Shown here: piece after piece, positions 7,351 to 16,268 of the stretch
Layout of the letters: the number at the start of each line of letters is the position of its first letter
How positions within the stretch are numbered: position 1 is the stretch's first letter
Source: Akkermansiaceae bacterium UBA2381
GTDB taxonomy: Bacteria > Verrucomicrobiota > Verrucomicrobiia > Verrucomicrobiales > DEV007
NCBI GenBank assembly: GCA_002344215.1
Contig: DDSV01000034.1
Span: 1-64,000, forward strand
DNA: 64,000 bases
Direction: 5' to 3'
Translations under genes and position numbers: made by a program
Notes under the pieces: model-generated
What the model saw: the letters and a program-made list of their open reading frames with translations, nothing else
Told to the model about the DNA's origin: nothing
Database searches by the model: none

Positions 7351-9101
7351 TGACGGAGGCCTGCGTGCTCGCGGAGGATGCGTTTCACCTCGGCGACGGC
7401 GAGCGGGTGGTTGTAGGAGCTGTGGCCGGTGGGCACGATCAGCTCCGAGGCCGCGCCTGCCTGGTGGGAGCTCCAGTATTCGACGACGCCGTCGGAACTC
7501 TTCGGAGTGTCGCCCTTGCCCCGGTCGCCGATGATGCTGTGGTATTTCACCCCTTGCCGATAGGGGGCGAGGTCGAGGGCCGCGGCCACGGGGGAGTCGG
7601 GGCGCAGGGACTGGGCGCTGGTGTAGGTGCCCTTGGTCATGCGCAGGAACTGGGGATTGGAGAGGATGCGCTGGTCGGTCAGCATCTTCGTGGTCGAGAC
7701 GAATTCGGCGGGGAGGCTCGCCTTCTTCGAGAGCAGCCTGGCGATGTCCTTTTGTGCCATGTTCGAGCCGCGATGGGGGGCCGAGAAATAGATCGCCCGC
7801 CACACCGCCGGATCGGGTTCGGGGGAGAAGGCACGCCGGAGGGCCTCCTTCTCGTCTGGATCGAGATCGAGCCGCTCGATGGGCGTGGTCGGGTTGAGCT
7901 GCCTCCAGAGATGGTCGCCCATTTCGACGACGAGGGTGTGGGCAAGGATGCCGCCCATGCTGTGCCCGGCCACGACGAGGTCGCGGGAAAGCGGGTCGTC
8001 CCCCTCAGGGTCGTAGATGGCCCGCATCTCGGCGAGGCAGTTGCGCAGGAGCGTGGCGGATTCCACGACGGGATAGCCGCTGGGATAGGCGAAGACGAGG
8101 AACTGGTAGCGCTCCGACAGATCGGGCTCGGAGATGAGCTGGGGAACGAGGTCGCGCCAGATGATCGGCGAGGAGAGCAGCCCGTGGATGAGGAGGACGG
8201 GGATGCGGCGCGGGTCGTAGGGTTCGGTCAGATAGATCCCGGCGGTGCTGGAGCGCTTCGAAGCCTCGAAAAACCCCTCCAAGCCGATGGCGATCTCGCT
8301 CTGGTCGTCGAAGATCATCGCGAAGGGGGCCGAGTAGTCGGCGGCGAGGGGGAAGGTGCGTCCGCCCGCCACGACGGTCTTCTCGCGCAAGGGGTCGCGG
8401 AGGGAGAGATCGATGCTCACGACGCCATCGACCGCAGGCGAGATCTGGTCGATGGTCAGGGTCGCGGGCACATGGATGCCCTTGGGCGGGTGGAACTTCA
8501 TCTCCGAGGCGCGTTCGGGGCGATGCTCGCGGACGCAGACGAGGGCGGCCCCGAGGCCCTCCCGCGTCCGGCGGGCGATCCCGGTCGGCTTCATGACGAG
8601 GGCGGGCACGGCGCGGTCGAAGAAGGAGGGCTCGTGGCCGGTGTCCCTCGCGAGGCGGATGTCGAAGGTCTCGTCCCCGCAGGAGATGCGTCGCCGTCTC
8701 CCGGAGAGGTCCGGGTCTCGCATCCAGATCTCGACGAAGCGGGTGAGGGAGTTGTTGTGGAGATCGACGAGCCGCTTCTCCTCGGTCGAGCCAGCCGCGG
8801 CCCCGCCGGAGACGAGGAGGCGGTGGGCGTCGACGGCGGCTTTCAGGTAGCGGGCCGAGGCGTCGTCGGGGGTGCGCCGCTCCAGAGTGCGGGCCTCGCG
8901 CAGGAGATCCCGCCCCCCCTTGGCGAAGTCCGCCATCAGGCCGCCGCTGGAGTGGAGCAGGTTCACCGTCTTCATCGCATGGCGCGTGACCGCTTCCGCG
9001 TCCGTCTTCACCTTCACCGTCGTGCAGGCGGCGAGACAGGAGAGCGCGGCGACTCCGGCGAGGCGCAGTAGCAAAGTGGGAAAGCCGGGGACGGATTCCA
9101 T
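7347..9101 (-). CDS. Lipoprotein alpha/beta hydrolase
   Basis: 584-residue predicted lipoprotein. The signal ends in the lipobox LAAC, giving acylated Cys26. The C-terminal half is an alpha/beta hydrolase: IPVLLIHGLLSS forms the oxyanion strand, GHSMGG is the nucleophile elbow, and HSSYNHPLAV near the C terminus probably supplies the histidine. The N-terminal 250 residues are a lineage-type domain without a clear assignment. The ATG at 9101 is used because it starts the signal peptide; the reading frame further upstream only covers the antisense of tRNA-Lys. It is probably an outer-membrane-anchored lipase or esterase and is coupled to the DHDPS-like gene by a 4-bp overlap. Confidence 0.8.
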   Translation of the reverse strand: MESVPGFPTLLLRLAGVAALSCLAACTTVKVKTDAEAVTRHAMKTVNLLHSSGGLMADFAKGGRDLLREARTLERRTPDDASARYLKAAVDAHRLLVSGGAAAGSTEEKRLVDLHNNSLTRFVEIWMRDPDLSGRRRRISCGDETFDIRLARDTGHEPSFFDRAVPALVMKPTGIARRTREGLGAALVCVREHRPERASEMKFHPPKGIHVPATLTIDQISPAVDGVVSIDLSLRDPLREKTVVAGGRTFPLAADYSAPFAMIFDDQSEIAIGLEGFFEASKRSSTAGIYLTEPYDPRRIPVLLIHGLLSSPIIWRDLVPQLISEPDLSERYQFLVFAYPSGYPVVESATLLRNCLAEMRAIYDPEGDDPLSRDLVVAGHSMGGILAHTLVVEMGDHLWRQLNPTTPIERLDLDPDEKEALRRAFSPEPDPAVWRAIYFSAPHRGSNMAQKDIARLLSKKASLPAEFVSTTKMLTDQRILSNPQFLRMTKGTYTSAQSLRPDSPVAAALDLAPYRQGVKYHSIIGDRGKGDTPKSSDGVVEYWSSHQAGAASELIVPTGHSSYNHPLAVAEVKRILREHAGLRQ

Positions 9102-9157
9102 GGCAAACCTGTCCGATAACGGAGCGAGTCGGGATTCGCAATCCCCTTGAGAAAGAG

Positions 9158-9230
9158 TGGAAAGACTGGGACTCGAACCCAGGACCAATTGGTTAAAAGC
9201 CAACTGCTCTACCAACTGAGCTATCTTTCC
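9158..9230 (-). tRNA. tRNA-Lys (anticodon TTT)
   Basis: A complete 73-nt cloverleaf can be drawn on the minus strand: acceptor GGAAAGA/TCTTTCC, D arm GCTC/GAGC, anticodon stem GTTGG/CCAAT with loop CTTTTAA, T arm CTGGG/CCCAG with TTCGAGT, and discriminator A. CCA is not encoded. The anticodon TTT reads Lys codons. It lies just upstream of the lipoprotein hydrolase gene on the same strand. Confidence 0.97.
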
Positions 9231-9600
9231 GTCGTTGGAAACCGGGAAGCCAGAGGCGTACCGGGGCGAGCGCGAACTGTAGCGCCGCGACCGGGCTGCG
9301 CAAGCGAAAGTTCCGCCAACCCGTTTTGCGAACCCCGTCCGCCGCGACCGGCGCGAAATGGGGGAACCGACGGCGAGGGGGCGGCTGGAAAAGGCGGAAG
9401 ATCGCGATTTTCAACGAATCGCGACTTGATTTGCGGGGAAAACCGTGTTGTCTATGCGACGGGAAGCGGGTATTTTCGCGACCCTGCAAACTTGAGACGC
9501 CGGGCCTGCGGGCTTGGTTTGGATGAAGTGGGCTTGTCCCGCTTTTTTTTGTCTCGTTTTTGCCTCAATCATCGGAGGACTTTCCGCAGCGTAGGAGACA
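9231..9600 (+). promoter_or_regulatory. nusA upstream region with palindromic element
   Basis: This 370-bp gap has no supported gene. It contains GCGATTTTCAACGAATCGC at 9404-9422, an inverted repeat GCGATT-N7-AATCGC, followed at 9426 by a possible -35 (TTGATT); the -10 is unclear (TGTCTA at 17 bp). An almost identical element (one base different over 19) precedes the dnaB promoter at 51768-51786. No RimP gene occurs here, unlike the classical rimP-nusA-infB order. Confidence 0.45.
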
Positions 9601-10959
9601 ATGACAAACGAACTACTGGCACTCTTCGAGTATTACGAGAAGGAGAAAGGGATCAAGCGCGAGATGATGATCGACGCGCTGGAGACCGCCCTGCTCTCGG
9701 CCTCGCGCAAGAGCATCGGCCCGGCGCGCGAGATGCGCATCAAAATCGACCCCGACAAGGGCGACATCCGCGCCTTCGCCACCGTGATCGTGCGCGACCG
9801 CGTCACCAACCCCTACGAGGAGATCGACATTTTCACGGCCCGCCGCATCCAGCCGGGCATCGACGCGGGCGAGGAGATCGAGGTGGACATCACCCCGAAG
9901 AATTTCGGCCGCATCGCCGCGCAGACCGCGAAGCAGACGATGATGCAGCGCCTCCGCCAGGCGGAGAAGGAGATGATCTACGACGAGTTCAAGGACCGCG
10001 CCGGCGACATCGTCAGCGGCACGGTGCGGCGCTTCGAGCGCGGCGACGTCTACATCGACCTCGGCAAGTTCGAGGGCGTGATGCACCAGCGCGAGCGCGT
10101 CTCGACCGAGGAATACAACGTGGGCGACCGCGTCCGGGCCTACGTCGTGGCGGTGGAGAACGGCTCCCGCGGCCCCGAGATCCTCCTTTCCCGCAGTCAT
10201 CCGAATTTCGTGCGCCGCCTCTTCGAGTCCGAGGTTAGCGAAATCGCCGACCGCACCGTGGAGATCCGCTCCCTCGCCCGCGAGGCCGGCTACCGCACCA
10301 AGGTCGCGGTCTACAGCGCCGACGAGAAGGTCGATCCGGTCGGGGCCTGCGTCGGTCTGCGTGGCGCTCGGGTCAAGAACATCGTGCGCGAGTTGAACAA
10401 CGAGAAGGTGGACATCATCCGCTGGTGCGACGACGTGCGCTCCCTCGTGACCGAGGCCCTCAAGCCCGCCGAGATCAAGACCATCACCATCGACGAGGAG
10501 AAGAAATCCATCCTCGTGAAAGTGGACGAGGAGGAGCTTTCCAAGGCGATCGGACGCCGCGGCCAGAACGCCCGCCTCACCGCCCGTCTCATCGGCTGGG
10601 ACGTGCAGGTGCAGAAGGACGAGTCCGCCCACGAGGCCTTCGAGGCCCAGATCGCCGTCGCCGCCGCCGCCATCGCGAAGGGGGCCGGGATCGATCCCTC
10701 CACCGCCGAGGCCCTCGTGCGCGGGGGGCTCACCAGCTTGGAAATGCTCGCCAACGACGTGGACGAAGTCGATATCGCGGGCATCCTCGACATCCCTGTG
10801 GAGGAGGCTCGCGAAATTCGAAACCGGGCCGTCGCCGCGACCGGAGGCCAGCCGGAGGCCGCAGCCGATGCCCCGGAGACCGTGGCGGACACCGACGAGC
10901 CTCCCGCCGCAGAAGAGATGGTGGAAAGCCCCGCCCCGGAGCAGGCCGCCGCCGAATAG
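9601..10959 (+). CDS. nusA: Transcription termination/antitermination factor NusA
   Basis: 452-residue RNA-polymerase-binding elongation factor controlling pausing, termination and antitermination. The N-terminal domain (MTNELLALFEYYEKEKGI) is followed by an S1 domain near residues 135-200 (GDIVSGTVRRFERGDVYIDLG), KH1 with VGACVGLRGARVKNIVREL, and KH2 with AIGRRGQNARLTARLIGW. One helix-hairpin-helix-type acidic repeat follows, then an Ala/Glu/Pro-rich tail of about 35 residues. It opens the operon nusA-infB-rbfA-nrnA; infB begins 126 bp downstream. Confidence 0.97.
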   Translation: MTNELLALFEYYEKEKGIKREMMIDALETALLSASRKSIGPAREMRIKIDPDKGDIRAFATVIVRDRVTNPYEEIDIFTARRIQPGIDAGEEIEVDITPKNFGRIAAQTAKQTMMQRLRQAEKEMIYDEFKDRAGDIVSGTVRRFERGDVYIDLGKFEGVMHQRERVSTEEYNVGDRVRAYVVAVENGSRGPEILLSRSHPNFVRRLFESEVSEIADRTVEIRSLAREAGYRTKVAVYSADEKVDPVGACVGLRGARVKNIVRELNNEKVDIIRWCDDVRSLVTEALKPAEIKTITIDEEKKSILVKVDEEELSKAIGRRGQNARLTARLIGWDVQVQKDESAHEAFEAQIAVAAAAIAKGAGIDPSTAEALVRGGLTSLEMLANDVDEVDIAGILDIPVEEAREIRNRAVAATGGQPEAAADAPETVADTDEPPAAEEMVESPAPEQAAAE

Positions 10960-11085
10960 CCCTCCGCACAGACTCCCGCCGCCGGGTCGGCCATCCCGGT
11001 TTGACAAGCCTTTTCCCCAGACCAGAATAACCCTCCTCCCGTCCCCTCGGGGCGTTCCCGGCCCGGCGCCTTCCATTCCCTCCCT

Positions 11086-13179
11086 ATGCCTTCCCGCAAG
11101 AACAGCACCGCCAAAGCCCCCCGGGTATCCGCCACCTCCGAAGCGAAGTCCTTGGACGAGCAGAAGGCCGAGGCCCTCGACCTCTTGGAGAAAGGGGGGG
11201 CGAAGGGTGCGCGCAAAGGCCGCGCGGCCGTCCCCGTCGCGGAACAAGGCTCCCTTTACGGCCACCTCGGCTCGACCAACCCCCTCGGCCCCTTGGCCGT
11301 GGCCAAGGCCGCGAACCGCGAGGCCGCCGCAGCCGAGGGGGAAGGGGAGGACGGAGACGGTCCCGCCAAATCCGTCGAAGTCGTCGGCGACAAGAAGATC
11401 ATCCACTTCAAGCCCCCCATCATCCTCAAGGAACTCGCCGGGATGATGGAGTTGAAGCCTCTCGCCCTCATCCAGGATCTCATGGAGATGGAGATCTTCG
11501 GCAGCCTCAACCAGGCCATCGAGCCCGAGGTCGCCGCGAAGCTCTGCGAAAAGCACGGCTTCATCTTCGAGAAGGAGCGCCGCGAGAAAGGCGCCGGCGT
11601 CCACAAGGTCGAGGAGGTCATCGAGGTGCCCGAGGCCCAGGACATCGAGGAGGTGGAGGAGGACCAGCTCCAGCTCCGTCCCCCCGTCGTCACCTTCATG
11701 GGGCACGTCGACCATGGCAAAACCTCCCTGCTCGACGCCTTCCGCGGTTCGCGCGTCGTCGCGGGCGAGGCTGGAGGCATCACCCAGCACATCGGCGCCT
11801 ACCAGGTCGAGCGCGGCGGGAACATCGTCACCTTCATCGACACCCCCGGCCACGCCGCCTTCTCCGAGATGCGGGCGCGCGGGGCGAACGTCACCGACAT
11901 CGTCGTCCTCGTCGTCGCGGCGGATGACGGGCTCATGCCCACCACGCTGGAGGCCATCGACCACTGCAAGGCCGCCGGCGTCACCATCATCGTCGCGATC
12001 AACAAGTGCGACCTCACCCGCGCCGACATCCACAAGGTGAAAGGGCAGCTCCAGGACATCGGCCTCACCCCCGAGGACTACGGCGGCACCACCATCTGCG
12101 TCGAGGTCTCCGCGAAGACCGGCCAGGGACTCGACACGCTTTTCGAAATGATCCACCTCCAGGCGGAGGTGCTGGAACTGAAGGCCAATCCCGGCGGCCC
12201 CGCCCGCGGCGTCGTCATCGAGGCGAGGACCGAGGCCGGCAAGGGCCCCACCGCGACCGTCCTCGTCCAGAGCGGCACCCTCGACGTGGGCGACTCCTTC
12301 ATCTGCGGCGTCGTCTGGGGCAAAGTCAAAGCCCTCCTCGACGACCAGCGCAAGCGCATTCCCAACGCCGGCCCCTCCGCCCCCGTGGAGATCGTCGGTT
12401 ACGACGCCGTGCCCAATGTCGGCGACGAGTTGATCGAGCTGGAGAACGACCGCAAGGCGAAGAAGCTCAGCGACGAGCGCTTGGAGCAGCAGCGCCAAGC
12501 CAAGCTCGCCCCCGTGGCGCAGCGCTCCGCCTTGGAGACGCTTTTCAACAACATCGAGCAAGGGAAGAAGGCGACTCTGCGCCTCATCATCAAGGCCGAC
12601 GCCCAAGGCTCGTTGCAAGCCATCGAGAAATCCCTCAACGAGATCGATTCCGACAAGATCTCCGCCGACATCCTGCGCCAGAGCGTCGGCCCCATCACCG
12701 AGGCCGACGTCATCCTCGCCAGCGCCTCCGACGCCATCCTCATCGGCTTCAACACCAAGGTCGAGGCCAAGGCCCAGCCCGTGGTGAAGCGCGAGGGCGT
12801 CCAAGTGAAGCTCTTTTCCATCATCTACGAGCTCATCGACCAGGTGAAGGAGGCCATGCTCGGCCTGCTCGAACCCGAGACCCGCGAGAAGATCGTCGGC
12901 CACGCCAAGGTCTTGCAAGTCTTCAAGCTCTCCTCCGGCAAGGTCGGCGGTTGCACCGTCACCGACGGGCGCATCGTGCGCCGCGCCCGTGCCCGCGTCC
13001 TGCGCGACAAGGTGCCGATCTACGACGGCGGCTTCTCCACGCTCCGCCGCTTCAAGGAGGACGTGAAGGAAGTGAAGGTCGGCCTCGAATGCGGCATCAA
13101 GCTGGGGCGCTTCAACGACTACCTTGAGGGCGACGTCATCGAATGCTACGAGCTGGAGAAGCTTGAGCAGACGCTCTGA
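11086..13179 (+). CDS. infB: Translation initiation factor IF-2
   Basis: 697-residue GTPase that places initiator tRNA on the 30S subunit and promotes subunit joining. A short disordered Lys/Ala-rich N terminus leads to the IF2_N-like segment (IHFKPPIILKELAGMMELKP). The G domain shows G1 GHVDHGKTS, G3 DTPGH and G4 NKCD. Domains II, III and IV follow, with the C2 ending ECYELEKLEQTL. The protein is short compared with E. coli IF2-alpha (890), the difference being in the N-terminal linker. It sits between nusA and rbfA, the standard order. Confidence 0.97.
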   Translation: MPSRKNSTAKAPRVSATSEAKSLDEQKAEALDLLEKGGAKGARKGRAAVPVAEQGSLYGHLGSTNPLGPLAVAKAANREAAAAEGEGEDGDGPAKSVEVVGDKKIIHFKPPIILKELAGMMELKPLALIQDLMEMEIFGSLNQAIEPEVAAKLCEKHGFIFEKERREKGAGVHKVEEVIEVPEAQDIEEVEEDQLQLRPPVVTFMGHVDHGKTSLLDAFRGSRVVAGEAGGITQHIGAYQVERGGNIVTFIDTPGHAAFSEMRARGANVTDIVVLVVAADDGLMPTTLEAIDHCKAAGVTIIVAINKCDLTRADIHKVKGQLQDIGLTPEDYGGTTICVEVSAKTGQGLDTLFEMIHLQAEVLELKANPGGPARGVVIEARTEAGKGPTATVLVQSGTLDVGDSFICGVVWGKVKALLDDQRKRIPNAGPSAPVEIVGYDAVPNVGDELIELENDRKAKKLSDERLEQQRQAKLAPVAQRSALETLFNNIEQGKKATLRLIIKADAQGSLQAIEKSLNEIDSDKISADILRQSVGPITEADVILASASDAILIGFNTKVEAKAQPVVKREGVQVKLFSIIYELIDQVKEAMLGLLEPETREKIVGHAKVLQVFKLSSGKVGGCTVTDGRIVRRARARVLRDKVPIYDGGFSTLRRFKEDVKEVKVGLECGIKLGRFNDYLEGDVIECYELEKLEQTL

Positions 13180-13238
13180 CCGCGCCCAGCCGCCCATCCC
13201 CCGCGACGCCTTTCCGGTGTCGCGAACCCGCCACGATT

Positions 13239-13616
13239 ATGAGCCAGCGCCTCGACCGCATCAACGAACTGCTCCGGCGCGAGATCAGCGCCTGCATCGA
13301 GAAAAGCTTCGAGTTCCCCGATGTGCTCGTCACCGTCCACGCCGTCGAGACCGCCGTCGATCTGAAGGACGCGAGCGTCCACATCGGCGTCATCGGCAGC
13401 CCCGACCAGCGCCGCGCCGTGATCCACAAGCTGAACGCTCGCCACGGCTTCATCCAAGGCGCGGTGATGAAGCGCGTCGTCCTGCGGAACACCCCGCATT
13501 TCCATTTCAAGCTCGACGACTCCATCGAGCGCGGCGTCAGGATCCTGAATATCCTCGACGAGATCGGCGAAATCGAATTGCCCGACGACCCCGAGGGGTT
13601 GACGGACAAGCTGTAA
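13239..13616 (+). CDS. rbfA: Ribosome-binding factor A
   Basis: 125-residue 30S maturation factor with a KH-like fold. MSQRLDRINELLRREISACI matches the family N terminus and the AxG kink region. The terminal HFKLDDSIERGVRILNILDEI matches the RbfA C-terminal helix. It starts 59 bp after infB in the same operon and is followed by a palindrome and nrnA. Confidence 0.92.
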   Translation: MSQRLDRINELLRREISACIEKSFEFPDVLVTVHAVETAVDLKDASVHIGVIGSPDQRRAVIHKLNARHGFIQGAVMKRVVLRNTPHFHFKLDDSIERGVRILNILDEIGEIELPDDPEGLTDKL

Positions 13617-13634
13617 GCGGGCGGGGAGGGAAGC

Positions 13635-13699
13635 TGGCCACAAAAAGACACAAAAATACGGGACAGGTTTTTGTGTCTTTTGTGCCTTTTTGTGGCCAA
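13635..13699. repeat. Intergenic palindrome of CACAAAA-type units
   Basis: The left arm beginning TGGCCACAAAAAGACACAAA and the right arm ending TTTTTGTGGCCA are near-perfect reverse complements; the right arm carries one extra CACAAAA-like unit. It lies between rbfA and nrnA inside the operon. On RNA it would form a long A/U-rich hairpin. Related A-rich repeats occur scattered in many bacterial genomes (recollection, not checked here). Confidence 0.75.
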
Positions 13700-13723
13700 A
13701 GTTCCACTCAACCCTCTTCAATC

Positions 13724-14707
13724 GTGGACGCAACCCTGTCAGATATCCAGGAGCGCATCGAGGCGGCGTCCTCCGTCCTCGTCACCAGCCATGACCGTCC
13801 CGACGGCGACGCCATCGGCTCGGCCTTGGCGATGGGGTTGATCCTTGAGAAGTTGGGAAAGACGGTCGTTGTCGTCAACCGCGACCCTGTGCCCGAAACG
13901 CTCGCCTTCCTTCCCGGCAGCGAAAGGATCACCCCCCCCTCGGGCCGTTCCACGGCGGATCTCTTCCTCGTGCTCGATTCGGCCGGGGTGGACCGGGTCG
14001 ACGCCGCCGTCTGGGAAATGGCCGCGGATATCCCGGTGACGGTCAATCTCGACCATCACGTCAGCAACACCCGCTTCGGCGACCTCGTGTTCGTGGACGC
14101 CGCCGCTCCTGCGACCGGGCAGCTCGTCTTCCAGCTCGCCCGCCACGCGGGCTGGCCCCTCGACGCCGCCATCGGGGAGAACCTCCTCGCCGCCATCTCG
14201 ACCGACACCGGCAGCTTCCGCTATCCCGCGACGACGGCGGAGACGATGCGCATCGTCGGCGAGATCCTCGAACTGGGGGTCGATGTCGGCCGCGTCAACC
14301 GGATGCTCTACGAGAACTATCCCGCGCGGCGCGTGCAAGCCCTGCGGATTCTCCTGCAGGGGCTGCTCCTCGGCTTCGGCGGGCGCTGCGCCAGCGTGAA
14401 GCTCCCGCTCGCGGTCACGCGCGAATTGGATTTGCAGCCCGGCGACACCGAGGGAGTCATCGACGTGATCCGCGCTATCGACACCGTGCAGGTCGCCGTC
14501 TTTTTCGAAGAACTGCCCGACGGGAAGATCCGCGTCAGCAGCCGCTCGAAGGACGAACGCTACAGCGTCGGGGCGGTCTGCGCCGAATTCGGCGGCGGCG
14601 GCCACACCCTCGCCGCCGGGGCGAGGCTGGCGGGGCCGCTCGAAGTGGCGGAGGAACGGTTTCTGGAAGCGGTGGGGAGGGCGTTGGCGGTCGGAGACCG
14701 CCAGTAA
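13724..14707 (+). CDS. nrnA: DHH/DHHA1 phosphoesterase, NrnA-like (oligoribonuclease / pAp phosphatase)
   Basis: 327-residue bifunctional oligoribonuclease/pAp phosphatase family member that degrades nano-RNA. The metal-binding DHH motifs are SHDRPDGDAIGSALA, LVLDSAG, and NLDHHVSNTRFGD with the DHH triad. The C-terminal DHHA1 domain ends with the substrate-binding FGGGGHTLAAGA (GGGH). The GTG at 13724 is taken as the start because it lies 26 codons before the first DHH motif, as in homologs; the frame is open further upstream through the palindrome but without homology. This is the usual last gene of the nusA operon. Confidence 0.9.
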   Translation: MDATLSDIQERIEAASSVLVTSHDRPDGDAIGSALAMGLILEKLGKTVVVVNRDPVPETLAFLPGSERITPPSGRSTADLFLVLDSAGVDRVDAAVWEMAADIPVTVNLDHHVSNTRFGDLVFVDAAAPATGQLVFQLARHAGWPLDAAIGENLLAAISTDTGSFRYPATTAETMRIVGEILELGVDVGRVNRMLYENYPARRVQALRILLQGLLLGFGGRCASVKLPLAVTRELDLQPGDTEGVIDVIRAIDTVQVAVFFEELPDGKIRVSSRSKDERYSVGAVCAEFGGGGHTLAAGARLAGPLEVAEERFLEAVGRALAVGDRQ

Positions 14708-14734
14708 AAGGTGAAAAGTAAAAAGTGAAAGGTG
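14703..14734. repeat. Heptameric short tandem repeat (copy B)
   Basis: AAAGGTG, AAAAGTA, AAAAGTG and AAAGGTG follow each other with a 7-bp period directly after the nrnA stop. The first 25 bp match the copy at 4910-4934 with one mismatch. Confidence 0.6.
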
Positions 14735-14789
14735 CTCCGTGCTTGGGGGCGATGATCCGGGGTCTTGGTCGTGCCAGAGGGCGATGGGC

Positions 14790-15644
14790 CTAGTGCCCCT
14801 CGTCCTTCAAATGCTTCTCGAAAAATCCGAGCACCAGCGGGCGGAGGTCGCGCTGCTTGGGTTCGAGGTGGAAGCTGTGCGGGGCGTCGGGGACGATCTC
14901 CAGGTGATGCTCCACCCCGGCGGCTTGCAAGGCTGCGGCGAGGGCTTCGGAGTCGGCGACGGCGACGGTCGTGTCGGCGGTGCCGTGGATGATCATGATG
15001 GGCGGGTCGTCCTTGTCCACATGGGTCAGGGGCGAGGCCTGCCGATAGAGCTCGGGAGCTTCGGCGCGGCTTTTCCGGAACATGGGGAGGTCGCGCTGCT
15101 TGAGCCAGAGCACGGGGCCATACAGGTCGACGGCGCAGCGGATGCGGGTGTCGCCTTCGCCGGGAGGGTCGAGTTCGGGGCCGACGAGCGCGAGCATGGC
15201 GGCGAGATGGCCCCCGGCGGAGCCGCCGATGGCACCGATGCGCTCGGGATCGAGGCGGAGCCGCTCCGCGTTGGCCCGCAGCCAGCGCACCGCCGTTTTG
15301 CAATCGTGCAGGTTCTGCGGCCAAGTGGGGCCGGGATGGTTCTCGTTGGCGAGCAGGTAGTTGATGCTCATGCCGACGTAGCCGTTTTTGGCGAGGGTCG
15401 TGCCGATGTTGATCTCCCGTGCCGCGCCTTTGTCGCCGCCGGTCCAACCGCCGCCGTGGATGATGACCACGGCGGGGAATCCCCGTCCCTCCGGCGGCTC
15501 CACGAAGGCGGGGGGCAGGTAGAGGTCGGCTTTTTCCGCGCGGCCTTCGCCGAGGAAGGCGACTTCCTTCTCGATACGCACCTCGTCGGCGGCGAGGGAG
15601 AGGGAGGCGGAAACGGAGAGGAGAAGAAGGGGCAGCAGTCTCAT
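14790..15644 (-). CDS. Secreted alpha/beta hydrolase (BD-FAE / acetylxylan-esterase-like)
   Basis: 284-residue predicted exported esterase. The signal peptide spans residues 1-19 (LLLLSVSASLSLAAD). HGGGW forms the oxyanion hole, GGSAGG the nucleophile elbow, HGTADTTV the acid and PDAPHSFHLE the histidine. This set matches carboxylesterase/feruloyl-esterase-like (BD-FAE) enzymes that deacetylate plant or algal polysaccharides. The start at 15644 gives a clean signal peptide. It is convergent with nrnA. Confidence 0.85.
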   Translation of the reverse strand: MRLLPLLLLSVSASLSLAADEVRIEKEVAFLGEGRAEKADLYLPPAFVEPPEGRGFPAVVIIHGGGWTGGDKGAAREINIGTTLAKNGYVGMSINYLLANENHPGPTWPQNLHDCKTAVRWLRANAERLRLDPERIGAIGGSAGGHLAAMLALVGPELDPPGEGDTRIRCAVDLYGPVLWLKQRDLPMFRKSRAEAPELYRQASPLTHVDKDDPPIMIIHGTADTTVAVADSEALAAALQAAGVEHHLEIVPDAPHSFHLEPKQRDLRPLVLGFFEKHLKDEGH

Positions 15645-15758
15645 GGGGGAGTGTGGCGCGGAGGCCAGCGTATTGACAAGGACTTTCTTCCGCCTTTCGG
15701 GAGGGAAATGCGGGCTTGGGGCTTGCAAAGGGTGGGGGCCAAGTTTACAGGGAGGCGC

Positions 15759-16055
15759 ATGAAATTCCCGAGCTTCCTCGCCCTCTCGACCGCTCTGTTC
15801 GGCCTCGCCCTGATCGGGTGCGAGCGCCATACCTTCGAAGAAACCAAGGATCTCCATTTGGGCCACGGTCATCATGACGAGGACCACGGCCATCATGGGG
15901 ACGCGGGGCACGGCAAGGACGCCCACGCGGAGGAGAAGGCCCATGCCAAGGAGGGGCACGCCGATCCCGCGCCCGAGGCCAAAGCAGAAGCGCCCAAGCC
16001 CGAAGCCCCGAAACCCGAAGCTCCCAAGGAGGAGCCCCGCAAGACGGGGGTTTGA
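15759..16055 (+). CDS. Small histidine-rich lipoprotein
   Basis: 98-residue protein with a good ribosome-binding site (GGAGG, 15751-15755) before ATG 15759. The signal ends in lipobox ALIGC, giving acylated Cys21. The mature part has a dense His/Asp/Glu cluster (HLGHGHHDEDHGHHGDAGHG) followed by a Pro/Lys/Glu tail with KPEAP repeats. Such His-rich segments bind Zn, Ni or Cu, so a metal-buffering or metallochaperone role at the outer membrane is plausible. No metal transporter is adjacent and no family assignment is possible. Confidence 0.75.
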   Translation: MKFPSFLALSTALFGLALIGCERHTFEETKDLHLGHGHHDEDHGHHGDAGHGKDAHAEEKAHAKEGHADPAPEAKAEAPKPEAPKPEAPKEEPRKTGV

Positions 16056-16099
16056 GGCTCTTTGAGAAGAAGACGACGACGGGCCGTGCGAACCGGCGA

Positions 16100-16205
16100 A
16101 GGTGGGGCGAGGTGTCCCTGCCGAGCCGTCTCCGGTCGGGCGACGCCCTTCCCGTCTACCGCGCAATGACCCTGCAGCGGCTCACCGGGACGGTTCGCCC
16201 CACCT
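16100..16205. repeat. Inverted repeat between His-rich lipoprotein and DUF1080 genes
   Basis: AGGTGGGGCGA (16100-16110) and its exact complement TCGCCCCACCT (16195-16205) flank about 85 bp. Similarity continues inward with TCCC and GAGCCG. It may be a REP/MITE-like palindrome. Nothing coding is supported in 16056-16268. Confidence 0.55.
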
Positions 16206-16268
16206 GGCTGCCGCCGATTGCTGGTTCTGCGACATCGGGTTTTCCGATCCAAGGGAGTGCACCCGCGC

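Noticed and set aside
9102..9215. N-terminal extension of the lipoprotein hydrolase across the tRNA
   Set aside because: The translated extension is the antisense-free read of the tRNA-Lys itself; the lipoprotein signal begins at 9101.
9613..13197. A 1194-codon open frame on the minus strand across nusA-infB-rbfA
   Set aside because: Antisense shadow caused by high GC and biased third positions; its translation is low-complexity and the plus strand encodes three certain genes.
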